In this document: one piece after another, positions 36,204-45,357 of the stretch
How positions within the stretch are numbered: the stretch's first letter is position 1
How the letters are laid out: each line of letters starts with the position of its first letter
Assembly (NCBI RefSeq): GCF_029893805.1
Contig: NZ_JARXYP010000002.1
Coordinates: forward strand, 6,448,001-6,512,000
DNA length: 64,000 nucleotides
Source: Streptomyces sp. SAI-135
GTDB lineage: Bacteria; Actinomycetota; Actinomycetes; Streptomycetales; Streptomycetaceae
Reading direction: 5' to 3'
Notes under the pieces: model-generated
Told to the model about the DNA's origin: nothing
The model's database searches: none
The model's input: only the letters and a program-made list of their open reading frames with translations
Made by a program: the position numbers and the translations under genes

Positions 36204-36636
36204 GCCCCCTCCAACGGGTCCAGCGCGCCGGTGGTTACGAGGCGGACGCGTCCGGTCACTCTCCGTTGCCCCTTCCGGGCGACGGTGGCGCCTGGAAGTG
36301 CTCAGGGTGGTGTGCCGGGGCATGCGCGCCCCCGAGTGCACCGCTCCGCCCATCCCGCTCGGTCTATGTCAAGTGAATCGTGTGGAGGCGACCGTGAGTT
36401 CATTCGAAGGGGTGGCGAATGGTGGCGTTTCCGGGATCGCCATGGCTGGACGCGTGATCGTAGGATTACTTTGAGTGCACGAGTCCTGGGGGCACATGCA
36501 CTTGTGGGTATGCCGGAGGCAAGTCGGTTCCCCGTTCGAAGGCTGACAACCGCCGGACGAACGGCCGTATTTACCGGCATTCTGATAAGGCTTGGCGCAC
36601 TCGGCGACAAGTGGTCTCAGGGATGGGGGCGTTCCA
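36204..36636. other. Intergenic region upstream of nsdA
   Basis: About 430 bp between the divergent primase-like gene and nsdA. It should hold both promoters, but I cannot identify clear -35/-10 pairs. No repeats or conserved motifs stand out, except that the last 250 bp have lower GC content. Confidence 0.4.
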
Positions 36637-38142
36637 GTGGGCGGCAACAGCGGAAGCGGGACGGGCACCGGAAGCGCCGCGCAGAGCTTCTCCCAGTCCG
36701 ACAAGCGCCCCAACGAGCTGCTCACCTCCTGGTTCGTGCGCAGCGGCTGGTCGAAGGGCGAGCTCGCTCGCCAGGTCAACCGCAGGGCCCGGCAGTTGGG
36801 GGCCAACCACATCTCCACCGACACCTCGCGGGTGCGCCGCTGGCTGGACGGCGAGAACCCCCGCGAACCGATCCCCAGGATCCTGTCCGAGCTGTTCTCC
36901 GAGCGGTTCGGATGCGTCGTCTCCGTCGAGGACCTCGGACTGCGCGCCGCCCGCCAGTCGCCGTCCACGACCGGGGTCGACCTGCCCTGGACGGGTCCGC
37001 AGACCGTGGCCCTGCTCAGCGAGTTCTCGCGCAGCGACCTCATGCTGGCGCGGCGCGGCTTCCTCGGGACCTCGCTGGGCCTGTCCGCGGGCCCGTCCCT
37101 CATCGAGCCCATGCAGCGCTGGCTGGTCCCCGGCCCCGCCGCCACCCCGCACCGGGAGCCCGACCCGGCCGCCTCCCGTCGCGTCGGCCGGCTCTCCAAG
37201 CCGGAGCTCGACCTCCTCGAGTCGACGACGGTGATGTTCCGCCAGTGGGACGCCCAGTGCGGCGGCGGCCTGCGCCGCAAGGCGGTCGTCGGCCAGCTGC
37301 ACGAGGTGACGGACCTCCTCCAGGAGCCCCAGCCCGAGACCACCACCCGCAAGCTGTTCAAGGTCGCCGCCGAACTGGCCGAGCTCGCGGGCTGGATGTC
37401 GTACGACGTGGGGCTCCAGCCCACCGCCCAGAAGTACTTCGTCCTCGCCCTGCACGCCGCCAAGGAGGCCGGCGACAAGCCGCTCGGCTCGTACGTCCTG
37501 TCCAGCATGAGCCGCCAGATGATCCACCTCGGCCGGCCCGAGGACGCCCTGGAGCTGATCCACCTCGCGCAGTACGGCAGCCGGGACTGCGCGAGTCCGC
37601 GCACCCAGTCGATGCTGTATGCGATGGAGGCCCGCGCGTACGCCAACATGGGGCAGCCCGGCAAGTGCAAGCGGGCGGTCCGGATGGCCGAGGACACCTT
37701 CGCCGAGGCCGACGAATGGGACGAGCCGGACCCCGACTGGATCCGCTTCTTCTCCGAGGCCGAGCTGTACGGCGAGAACTCCCACTCCTACCGCGACCTG
37801 GCGTACGTCGCCGGCCGCAGCCCGACCTACGCCTCGCTGGCCGAACCCCTCATGCAGCGGGCGGTGCAGCTCTTCTCCGACGACGGCGAGCACCAGCGGT
37901 CGTACGCACTCAATCTCGTCGGCATGGCCACCGTGCACCTGCTGCGGCGCGAGCCCGAACAGAGCACCGTACTGGTGGAACAGGCCATGCAGATCGCCAA
38001 GAAGGTCCGCTCCGAGCGTGTGAACACTCGTATTCGAAAGACGGTCGACACGGCCGTACGCGATTTCGGTGATCTTGCCGAGGTCGTGGATCTCACCGAC
38101 AAGCTCGCCGTGGAACTCCCGGAGACCGCGGAAGCCGTCTGA
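36637..38142 (+). CDS. nsdA: NsdA, negative regulator of antibiotic production and sporulation
   Basis: 501 aa, the length I recall for NsdA. The N-terminus has the SDKRPNELLTSWFVRSGWSK segment and an HTH-like first 100 residues; the rest is helical repeat (TPR-like), for example TAQKYFVLALHAAKEAGDKP. In S. coelicolor disruption of nsdA increases antibiotic and aerial-growth output (established). GTG 36637 is preferred over TTG 36592 because GGATGGGGG lies 6-7 nt before it. Confidence 0.88.
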   Translation: MGGNSGSGTGTGSAAQSFSQSDKRPNELLTSWFVRSGWSKGELARQVNRRARQLGANHISTDTSRVRRWLDGENPREPIPRILSELFSERFGCVVSVEDLGLRAARQSPSTTGVDLPWTGPQTVALLSEFSRSDLMLARRGFLGTSLGLSAGPSLIEPMQRWLVPGPAATPHREPDPAASRRVGRLSKPELDLLESTTVMFRQWDAQCGGGLRRKAVVGQLHEVTDLLQEPQPETTTRKLFKVAAELAELAGWMSYDVGLQPTAQKYFVLALHAAKEAGDKPLGSYVLSSMSRQMIHLGRPEDALELIHLAQYGSRDCASPRTQSMLYAMEARAYANMGQPGKCKRAVRMAEDTFAEADEWDEPDPDWIRFFSEAELYGENSHSYRDLAYVAGRSPTYASLAEPLMQRAVQLFSDDGEHQRSYALNLVGMATVHLLRREPEQSTVLVEQAMQIAKKVRSERVNTRIRKTVDTAVRDFGDLAEVVDLTDKLAVELPETAEAV

Positions 38143-38322
38143 ATCCCCTGAACCCCGGCCGCGGCCGGCCCTCCCGAACTGCCCGACTCGGCTCCCCCAT
38201 GCCAGGTCATCGGAAGGCCGACCGCGGCCGGTTTCTTTCCTTCTACGAAGGTTGCGCCACGATAACGATCGACGTGGCCCAAATCTGCCAGTTCATCGAC
38301 GCGTAACACACCAGGTGTCTTC

Positions 38323-38338
38323 GTCACGGCGGCGAAAC
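38323..38338 (+). promoter_or_regulatory. GlnR binding box upstream of amtB
   Basis: GTCAC-N6-GAAAC, which exactly fits the actinobacterial GlnR half-box pattern gTnAC-n6-GaAAC. A weaker GTAAC-containing site starts 20 bp upstream at 38303. Located about 120 bp before the amtB start, as expected for GlnR activation of amtB-glnK-glnD under nitrogen limitation. Confidence 0.75.
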
Positions 38339-38455
38339 AACGAGGGGCTTCCACCGAAACCGCGCTGCGCCAATCTCATGGCGCATAACCGGCCCACCCC
38401 TCAATCCGCTCTGGCTTCGCCCGCACGGGGCCGTACCTACGACGAGGAGACGCCG

Positions 38456-39787
38456 ATGGCACCAGCCATCACGCTCGCCGCAGACAAGCTGTCTGTGGCC
38501 AACACAGGCTTCATGTTGATCTGTTCCGCCCTGGTGCTGATCATGACGCCCGGTCTCGCCTTCTTCTACGGAGGCATGGTCCGGGTCAAGAGCACCCTCA
38601 ACATGCTGATGATGAGCTTCATCAGCATGGGTATCGTCACCATCCTGTGGGTGGTCTACGGCTTCTCCCTGGCGTTCGGTACGGACCACGGCTCGCTCAT
38701 CGGCTGGGAATCCGACTTCTTCGGATGGACCGGTATCGACAAGGGCGACATCTGGTCCGGGTACACGATCCCGGTTCTCGCCTTCGCCGTCTTCCAGATG
38801 ATGTTCGCGATCATCACGCCGGCCCTGATAAGCGGTGCGATCGCCGACCGCGTGAAGTTCTCCGCCTGGGCGCTCTTCGTCGCGCTGTGGGCGACGGTCG
38901 TGTACTTCCCGGTCGCCCACTGGGTATGGGGCACCGGCGGCTGGGCCTTCGAGCTCGGTGTGATCGACTTCGCCGGTGGTACCGCGGTCCACATCAACGC
39001 CGGTGCCGCGGCGCTCGGCGTGATCCTGGTCATCGGCAAGCGCGTCGGCTTCAAGAAGGACCCGATGCGCCCGCACAGCCTGCCGCTGGTCATGCTCGGC
39101 GCCGGTCTGCTGTGGTTCGGCTGGTTCGGCTTCAACGCCGGCTCGTGGCTCGGCAACGACGACGGCGTCGGCTCCCTGATGTTCGTCAACACGCAGATCG
39201 CCACCGCGGCCGCGATGCTCGCCTGGCTCATCTACGAGAAGATCCGCCACGGCGCGTTCACCACGCTGGGCGCCGCCTCCGGCGCGGTCGCCGGTCTGGT
39301 CGCCATCACCCCCTCCGGTGGTGCGGTCACCCCGATCGGCGCGATCTGCGTCGGCGCCATCGCCGGTGTCGCCTGCGCCGCGGCCGTCGGCCTGAAGTAC
39401 CGGTTCAACTACGACGACTCCCTGGACGTCGTCGGCGTCCACATGGTCGGCGGTGTCGTCGGCTCCCTGCTGATCGGCTTCTTCGCCAGCGGCACGGGCC
39501 AGTCCGACGTCAAGGGCCTCTTCTACGGCGGTAACGCGGACCAGCTCTGGAAGCAGTGCGCCGGTGTCTTCGCGGTCCTCGCCTACTCCCTGGTCGCCTC
39601 CGCGATCCTCGCCTTCCTGCTCGACAAGACGATCGGCATGCGGGTCGAGGAGGACGAGGAGATCTCGGGCATCGACCAGGCCGAGCACGCCGAGACCGCA
39701 TACGACTTCAGCGGTGCCGGTGGCGGCGCCGCCCGGACCTCCGTCGCGGCCCCCGTCGCCGACGCGGGCAAGAAGGTGGACGCATGA
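38456..39787 (+). CDS. amtB: Ammonium transporter
   Basis: 443 aa Amt-family channel with 11 predicted helices. Diagnostic stretches: MTPGLAFFYGGMVR, FAGGTAVHINAGAAALG, LLWFGWFGFNAGS, NYDDSLDVVGVHMVGG (with the pore His), ending in a hydrophilic tail. ATG 38456 follows GAGGAGA. The TGA overlaps glnK (ATGA), so AmtB and its PII regulator are coupled. Confidence 0.95.
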   Translation: MAPAITLAADKLSVANTGFMLICSALVLIMTPGLAFFYGGMVRVKSTLNMLMMSFISMGIVTILWVVYGFSLAFGTDHGSLIGWESDFFGWTGIDKGDIWSGYTIPVLAFAVFQMMFAIITPALISGAIADRVKFSAWALFVALWATVVYFPVAHWVWGTGGWAFELGVIDFAGGTAVHINAGAAALGVILVIGKRVGFKKDPMRPHSLPLVMLGAGLLWFGWFGFNAGSWLGNDDGVGSLMFVNTQIATAAAMLAWLIYEKIRHGAFTTLGAASGAVAGLVAITPSGGAVTPIGAICVGAIAGVACAAAVGLKYRFNYDDSLDVVGVHMVGGVVGSLLIGFFASGTGQSDVKGLFYGGNADQLWKQCAGVFAVLAYSLVASAILAFLLDKTIGMRVEEDEEISGIDQAEHAETAYDFSGAGGGAARTSVAAPVADAGKKVDA

Positions 39788-40122
39788 AGCTCATCACCGC
39801 CGTCGTCAAGCCGCACCGGCTCGACGAGATCAAGGAAGCCCTCCAGGCCTTCGGAGTCCACGGCCTGACGGTCACCGAGGCGAGCGGTTACGGTCGTCAG
39901 CGGGGCCACACAGAGGTCTACCGCGGTGCCGAGTACACCGTGGACCTGGTCCCGAAGATCCGCATCGAGGTCCTCGCCGAGGACGACGACGCCGAGCAGC
40001 TGATCGACGTCATCGTCAAGGCGGCCCGTACCGGCAAGATCGGTGACGGCAAGGTCTGGTCCCTGCCGGTCGAGACGGCCGTACGGGTCCGGACGGGCGA
40101 GCGCGGCCCGGACGCGCTCTGA
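39784..40122 (+). CDS. glnK: Nitrogen regulatory protein PII
   Basis: 112 aa PII trimer subunit. T-loop GHTEVYRGAEYTVD with Tyr51 (the residue adenylylated by GlnD in Streptomyces), B-loop TGKIGDGKVW, and C-terminal VRTGERGPDAL. Overlaps the amtB stop by 4 nt and is followed by glnD, the PII-modifying enzyme. Confidence 0.96.
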   Translation: MKLITAVVKPHRLDEIKEALQAFGVHGLTVTEASGYGRQRGHTEVYRGAEYTVDLVPKIRIEVLAEDDDAEQLIDVIVKAARTGKIGDGKVWSLPVETAVRVRTGERGPDAL

Positions 40123-40147
40123 CCGAGAACAGAACAGGAGCTGCTGG

Positions 40148-42595
40148 GTGACGAGCACGAACGTGCGCAAGGATGCAGAGGACTCGGGACCCAGCGGCTA
40201 TGCGGCGGCCCGGCTGCGCCTCCTCCAGGAGGGGGCGCGGTCCGGGCCGCCGCGCCGTTCCGCCCTCGCCGAACTGACGGACGACTGGCTCTCGGGACTG
40301 TTCACCGCGGGCGCCGAGAAGCTGCGCGGGGTCTCCCTGATCGCCGTCGGCGGCTACGGCCGCGCCGAGCTGTCACCCCGCAGCGACCTCGACCTGGTCC
40401 TGCTGCACGACGGCAGCGACTCGGACGCGGTCGCCGCTCTGGCCGACCGCATCTGGTACCCCGTGTGGGACCTCGGCCTCGCCCTCGACCACTCCGTGCG
40501 GACCCCCGCCGAGGCCCGCAAGACGGCCGCGGAGGATCTGAAGGTCCAGCTCGGCCTCCTGGACGCCCGTCACCTCGCCGGTGATCTGGGACTGACGGCG
40601 GGTCTGCGCACGGCCGTCCTCGCCGACTGGCGCAACCAGGCGCCCAAGCGTCTCCCCGAGCTCCAGGAGCTGTGCGCCGAACGCGCCGAGCGCCAGGGCG
40701 AGCTGCAGTACCTCCTCGAACCCGACCTCAAGGAGGCCCGCGGCGGACTCCGGGACGCCACCGCCCTGCGGGCCGTCGCCGCCTCCTGGCTGGCCGACGC
40801 CCCGCGCGAGGGCCTCGACGACGCCCGGCGCCGGCTGCTCGACGTCCGGGACGCGCTGCACCTGGCCACGGGCCGCGCGACCGACCGGCTCGCGCTCCAG
40901 GAGCAGGACCAGGTCGCCGCCGAACTGGGACTCCTGGACGCCGACACCCTGCTGCGGCAGGTCTACGAGGCTGCCCGGGTCATCTCCTACGCCAGTGACG
41001 TCACCTGGCGCGAGGTGGGGCGCGTGCTCAGGTCGCGTGCCGTGCGGCCGCGCCTGCGCGCCATGCTCGGGGGCGGCAAACAGGTCGCCGAGAGGTCGCC
41101 CCTGGCGGAGGGCGTTGTCGAGCAGGACGGCGAGGTGGTGCTCGCCCGGGCCGCGCGCCCCGACCGGGACCCCGTGCTCCCGCTGCGCGCCGCGGCCGCC
41201 GCCGCACAGGCCGGACTCCCGCTCTCCCTGCACGCCGTGCGGCGCATGGCGGCCGGAGTGCGCCCGCTGCCCACGCCCTGGCCCGCCGAGGCCCGCGAAC
41301 AGCTCGTCACCCTGCTCGGTTCCGGTCAGCCCACCATCGACGTCTGGGAGGCGCTGGAGGCCGAGGGACTGATCACCCGGATGCTGCCCGACTGGGAGCG
41401 GGTCCGCTGCCGCCCCCAGCGCAACGCCGTGCACATCTGGACCGTCGACCGGCACCTGATCGAGACGGCCGTGCGCGCCTCGGAGTTCACCCGGCGCGTC
41501 CACCGCCCCGACCTGCTGCTCGTCGCCGCGCTGCTGCACGACATCGGCAAGGGCTGGCCCGGCGACCACTCGGTGGCCGGCGAGATCATCGCCCGCGATG
41601 TGGCCGCGAGGATCGGCTTCGACCGCGACGACGTGGCCGTCCTCGCGACCCTCGTACGGCACCACCTGCTGCTCGTGGACACCGCGACCCGGCGTGACCT
41701 GGAGGACCCGGCCACCGTGCGCTCGGTCGCCGAGGCGGTCGGGTCGCAGGGCACCCTGGAGCTGCTGCACGCGCTGACCGAGGCCGACGCCCTGGCCACC
41801 GGGCCGGCCGCCTGGTCGTCCTGGCGGGGCTCGCTCGTCGCCGACCTGGTCAAGCGGGTGGCCGCGGTGCTCGCCGGGGACGCCCCCGACGAACCGGAGG
41901 CCGCCGCGCCCACCGCCGAGCAGGAGCGGCTCGCCATCGAGGCGGTCGCGACCGGCGGCCCGGTGCTGTCCCTGCGCGCCCAGACCGAGCCGCCCGTGGA
42001 CGCCCAGCCCTCGGGCGACCCGGAACCGCTCGGCGTGGAGCTCGTGATCGCCGTACCGGACCAGCCGGGTGTGCTGCCCGCGGTCGCCGGAGTGCTGGCC
42101 GTGCACCGGCTGACCGTGCGCACCGCGGAACTGAGCGCCCAGGACCTGCCCGACGGCGTCGACGGCTCCGTGCTCCTGCTGAACTGGCGGGTCGCCGCCC
42201 AGTACGGCTCGCTGCCCCAGGCGGCCCGGCTGCGCGCCGACCTCGTACGGGTCCTGGACGGCTCGCTGGACGTCGCCGGGCGCCTCGCCGAGCGGGACGC
42301 CGCCTATCCGCGGCGCCGGGGTGTCGTCGCGCCCCCCGCGCGCGTGACGGTCGCCCCGGCCGCCTCCCGGCACGCCACGGTGATCGAGGTGCGCGCCCAG
42401 GACGCCCCCGGGCTGCTGTTCCGGATCGGACGCGCGCTGGAGGACGCCGGGGTGCGGATGCGCAGCGCGCACGTGTCGACGCTGGGCGCCAACGCGGTGG
42501 ACGCCTTCTACGTCACCGACGGCAAGGGCGCCCCGCTCGGGGCCGGTGAAGCGGCGGCCGTGGCCCGGAAGCTGGAGGAGACCCTGCGGGCCTGA
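40148..42595 (+). CDS. glnD: [Protein-PII] nucleotidyltransferase
   Basis: 815 aa GlnD; in Streptomyces it adenylylates PII at Tyr51 in response to nitrogen. N-terminal nucleotidyltransferase GGYGRAELSPRSDLDL near residue 68; HD domain (LLVAALLHDIGKGWPGDHS) near 464; two C-terminal ACT-like regions (ELVIAVPDQPG and VIEVRAQDAPGLL). GTG 40148 follows AGGAGCTG. It starts 26 nt after glnK, so the operon is amtB-glnK-glnD. Confidence 0.94.
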   Translation: MTSTNVRKDAEDSGPSGYAAARLRLLQEGARSGPPRRSALAELTDDWLSGLFTAGAEKLRGVSLIAVGGYGRAELSPRSDLDLVLLHDGSDSDAVAALADRIWYPVWDLGLALDHSVRTPAEARKTAAEDLKVQLGLLDARHLAGDLGLTAGLRTAVLADWRNQAPKRLPELQELCAERAERQGELQYLLEPDLKEARGGLRDATALRAVAASWLADAPREGLDDARRRLLDVRDALHLATGRATDRLALQEQDQVAAELGLLDADTLLRQVYEAARVISYASDVTWREVGRVLRSRAVRPRLRAMLGGGKQVAERSPLAEGVVEQDGEVVLARAARPDRDPVLPLRAAAAAAQAGLPLSLHAVRRMAAGVRPLPTPWPAEAREQLVTLLGSGQPTIDVWEALEAEGLITRMLPDWERVRCRPQRNAVHIWTVDRHLIETAVRASEFTRRVHRPDLLLVAALLHDIGKGWPGDHSVAGEIIARDVAARIGFDRDDVAVLATLVRHHLLLVDTATRRDLEDPATVRSVAEAVGSQGTLELLHALTEADALATGPAAWSSWRGSLVADLVKRVAAVLAGDAPDEPEAAAPTAEQERLAIEAVATGGPVLSLRAQTEPPVDAQPSGDPEPLGVELVIAVPDQPGVLPAVAGVLAVHRLTVRTAELSAQDLPDGVDGSVLLLNWRVAAQYGSLPQAARLRADLVRVLDGSLDVAGRLAERDAAYPRRRGVVAPPARVTVAPAASRHATVIEVRAQDAPGLLFRIGRALEDAGVRMRSAHVSTLGANAVDAFYVTDGKGAPLGAGEAAAVARKLEETLRA

Positions 42596-42679
42596 CCGGG
42601 GGATCCCGGCCACGTGTGTCGCCGGGATACCCTGGAGGGCGATTCCCAGCTGCCACCGACCCCGAGGACCGCGAGCGCC

Positions 42680-44227
42680 GTGTTCGATACTCTTTCCGAT
42701 CGCCTCTCAGCGACTTTCAAGAACCTGCGCGGCAAGGGACGGCTCTCCGAGGCGGACATCGACGCCACCGCGCGCGAGATCCGGATCGCGCTCCTCGAGG
42801 CGGACGTGGCCCTGCCGGTCGTCCGGTCGTTCATCAAGAACGTCAAGGAGCGCGCCCTCGGTGCCGACGTCTCCCGGGCGCTGAACCCCGCCCAGCAGGT
42901 CCTGAAGATCGTGAACGAGGAGCTCGTCACGATCCTCGGCGGCGAGACCCGGCGCCTCAGGTTCGCCAAGAACCCGCCCACCGTGATCATGCTGGCGGGT
43001 CTCCAGGGTGCCGGTAAGACGACCCTCGCGGGCAAGCTCGGCCGGTGGCTGAAGGAGCAGGGCCACTCGCCGCTGCTCGTCGCCGCCGACCTCCAGCGCC
43101 CCAACGCCGTCAACCAGCTCAGCGTGGTCGCCGAGCGCGCCGGGGTCGCGGTCTACGCCCCGGAGCCGGGCAACGGCGTCGGTGACCCGGTCAAGGTCGC
43201 CAAGGACTCCATCGAGCACGCCAAGGCGAAGGTCCACGACATCGTGATCGTGGACACCGCGGGCCGTCTCGGTATCGACCAGGAGCTGATGCAGCAGGCC
43301 GCGGACATCCGCGACGCCGTCAGCCCCGACGAGATCCTCTTCGTCGTCGACGCGATGATCGGTCAGGACGCGGTCAACACCGCCGAGGCCTTCCGTGACG
43401 GCGTCGGCTTCGACGGCGTGGTGCTCTCCAAGCTCGACGGCGACGCCCGCGGTGGCGCGGCCCTGTCGATCCGGCAGATCACCGGCAAGCCGATCATGTT
43501 CGCCTCCAACGGCGAGAAGCTGGAGGACTTCGACGCCTTCCACCCCGACCGGATGGCCTCCCGCATCCTCGACATGGGTGACCTGCTCACCCTGATCGAG
43601 CAGGCGGAGAAGACGTTCAGTCAGGAAGAGGCCGAGAAGATGGCCTCCAAGCTGGCGTCCAAGAAGGGCCAGGACTTCACCCTGGACGACTTCCTGGCCC
43701 AGATGGAGCAGGTCCGCAAGATGGGCAGCATCTCCAAGCTGCTCGGCATGCTCCCGGGCATGGGCCAGATCAAGGACCAGATCAACAACCTGGACGAGCG
43801 GGACGTCGACCGCACCGCCGCCATCATCAAGTCGATGACCCCGGCCGAGCGCCAGGAACCGACCATCATCAACGGCTCGCGCCGCGCCCGTATCGCCAAG
43901 GGTTCCGGTGTCGAGGTCAGCGCGGTCAAGAACCTCGTCGAGCGCTTCTTCGAGGCCCGCAAGATGATGTCCCGCATGGCCCAGGGAGGCGGGATGCCGG
44001 GCATGCCCGGGATGCCGGGCATGGGCGGCGGTCCCGGCCGCGCCAGGAAGCAGCCCAAGAAGGCCAAGGGCAAGCAGCGCTCCGGCAACCCGATGAAGCG
44101 CAAGCAGCAGGAGCAGGAGGAGGCCGCCCGCAGGGCCGCCCAGGCCGGCAGCGCCTTCGGGGTGCCCGGCCAGCAGGCCCCGCAGGACTTCGAGCTGCCG
44201 GACGAGTTCAAGAAGTTCATGGGCTGA
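42680..44227 (+). CDS. ffh: Signal recognition particle protein Ffh
   Basis: 515 aa SRP54 GTPase. N-terminal helical domain, P-loop GLQGAGKTTLAGKLG near 107, DTAGR near 192, SKLDGDARGG near 250, and a Met-rich M domain with repeated MPGMPGMPGM near 435. Binds 4.5S RNA and signal sequences, delivering nascent chains to FtsY. A GTG start 42680 fits the family N-terminus; the preceding GAGGACC can serve as ribosome-binding site. Basic tail (KQPKKAKGKQRSG) typical of actinobacteria. Confidence 0.95.
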   Translation: MFDTLSDRLSATFKNLRGKGRLSEADIDATAREIRIALLEADVALPVVRSFIKNVKERALGADVSRALNPAQQVLKIVNEELVTILGGETRRLRFAKNPPTVIMLAGLQGAGKTTLAGKLGRWLKEQGHSPLLVAADLQRPNAVNQLSVVAERAGVAVYAPEPGNGVGDPVKVAKDSIEHAKAKVHDIVIVDTAGRLGIDQELMQQAADIRDAVSPDEILFVVDAMIGQDAVNTAEAFRDGVGFDGVVLSKLDGDARGGAALSIRQITGKPIMFASNGEKLEDFDAFHPDRMASRILDMGDLLTLIEQAEKTFSQEEAEKMASKLASKKGQDFTLDDFLAQMEQVRKMGSISKLLGMLPGMGQIKDQINNLDERDVDRTAAIIKSMTPAERQEPTIINGSRRARIAKGSGVEVSAVKNLVERFFEARKMMSRMAQGGGMPGMPGMPGMGGGPGRARKQPKKAKGKQRSGNPMKRKQQEQEEAARRAAQAGSAFGVPGQQAPQDFELPDEFKKFMG

Positions 44228-44245
44228 TTCGTCGGCCGTGCCGCC

Positions 44246-44275
44246 GGGGGCGCTCCTCTTCGCAGGGGCGCCCCC
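44246..44275. terminator. Terminator between ffh and the methyltransferase gene
   Basis: 8-bp perfect arms 44246-44253 and 44268-44275 between convergent genes, GC-rich with a 14-nt loop. Confidence 0.65.
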
Positions 44276-44299
44276 TGCGGTGTGCAAGGGGGGCGACAG

Positions 44300-45157
44300 C
44301 TACGGCGTGCGCGCGATCAGGTACCGGAACACGTTCGGCATCCACACGGTGCCGTCCCGGCGCTGATGCGGATGGAGCGCCTCCGTCACTTCCTTGTCCA
44401 CCTGGGCCCGGTCGGTCGCCGTGATCGCCGCGTCGAACAGTCCCGTCGACAGCAGCCCCTTGAGCGCGCTGTCGAGGTCGGCGTAGCCGAAGGGGCAGGA
44501 GACCCGTCCCGAGCCGTCGGGCCTGAGGCCGGCCCGCTGGGCGACCTCCTCCAGGTCGTCGCGCAGGGCCGGGCGCCACCTGCCCGTGCCGCGCAGCGGA
44601 TCCGCCAGCTTGGTGGCCACCCGCAGCACGGACGACGTGGCACACCGCTCCGGCGGACCCCAGCCGACGAGCACCACGGGCGCCCCCCGGGCGGCGAGCG
44701 GTGTCGCCGAGGCCAGCAGCTCACCGAGCCCTTCCCCGTCGCCCGCGAGACACCCGATCGGCTCGAAGGCGGTGACGAGGGTGTACGGGGCGGTCCGGGC
44801 CTCGGAGGTGTCCCCGGGCGCTGCCTCGACCAGCCTGGCGCCGGCACGCGCGCGCGTGCCCCACGCCTCCGGCTGCAGCCGCTCCCGCGCGAGCGCCAGC
44901 CGCTCGGGGGAGGACGGTTCGACACCGGCGACCGCGGCGCCTCTGGAGGCGGCCATCAGCAGGGCGAGCCCGCTGCCGCAGCCAAGCCCCAACAGCCGCG
45001 TCGCAGGGCCCACTTCCAGTCGCTCGTAGACGGCCTCGTACAGCGGAACCAGCATCCGCTCCTGGATCTCGGACCAGTCACGCGCGCGTGCACCGAGGTC
45101 CGCACGGGACGCCCCTCTCGTCGAGGCCAGGTGCTGCCGCACGAGCGTAGGTGTCAT
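44300..45157 (-). CDS. SAM-dependent methyltransferase, class I
   Basis: 285 aa. SAM-binding motif I (LLGLGCGSGLALLMAA) near residue 60 and a motif III-like LVTAFEPIGCLAG region. No substrate clue; similar proteins sit between ffh and rpsP in Streptomyces as I recall. ATG 45157 is preferred; a longer frame exists without ribosome-binding support. Divergent from proS. Confidence 0.8.
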   Translation of the reverse strand: MTPTLVRQHLASTRGASRADLGARARDWSEIQERMLVPLYEAVYERLEVGPATRLLGLGCGSGLALLMAASRGAAVAGVEPSSPERLALARERLQPEAWGTRARAGARLVEAAPGDTSEARTAPYTLVTAFEPIGCLAGDGEGLGELLASATPLAARGAPVVLVGWGPPERCATSSVLRVATKLADPLRGTGRWRPALRDDLEEVAQRAGLRPDGSGRVSCPFGYADLDSALKGLLSTGLFDAAITATDRAQVDKEVTEALHPHQRRDGTVWMPNVFRYLIARTP

Positions 45158-45345
45158 GGATAAGCGCCCCAATCCGCCGAGAGTTGACTCTGTGCCCGAT
45201 TCCGTAGCCCCCGTGACGTGCGCTTGCAGTTCCCCCGTATGCCAGGTAACTCCGCACTCGACCGCTCGTCCAGAGGCAGAAGGGCCCCGCTTGCCGGTTG
45301 GCATGTGCCGGGGAAAAGAATTCACATCCCGGCAATGTGCGCCCG

Positions 45346-45351
45346 TAACAT
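45346..45351 (+). promoter_or_regulatory. -10 element next to the proS start, leaderless
   Basis: TAACAT six bases before the proS ATG, with no Shine-Dalgarno in the gap, suggesting a leaderless mRNA. A -35 (TTCACA) is 19 bp upstream, slightly long. Confidence 0.4.
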
Positions 45352-45357
45352 CGCGCC

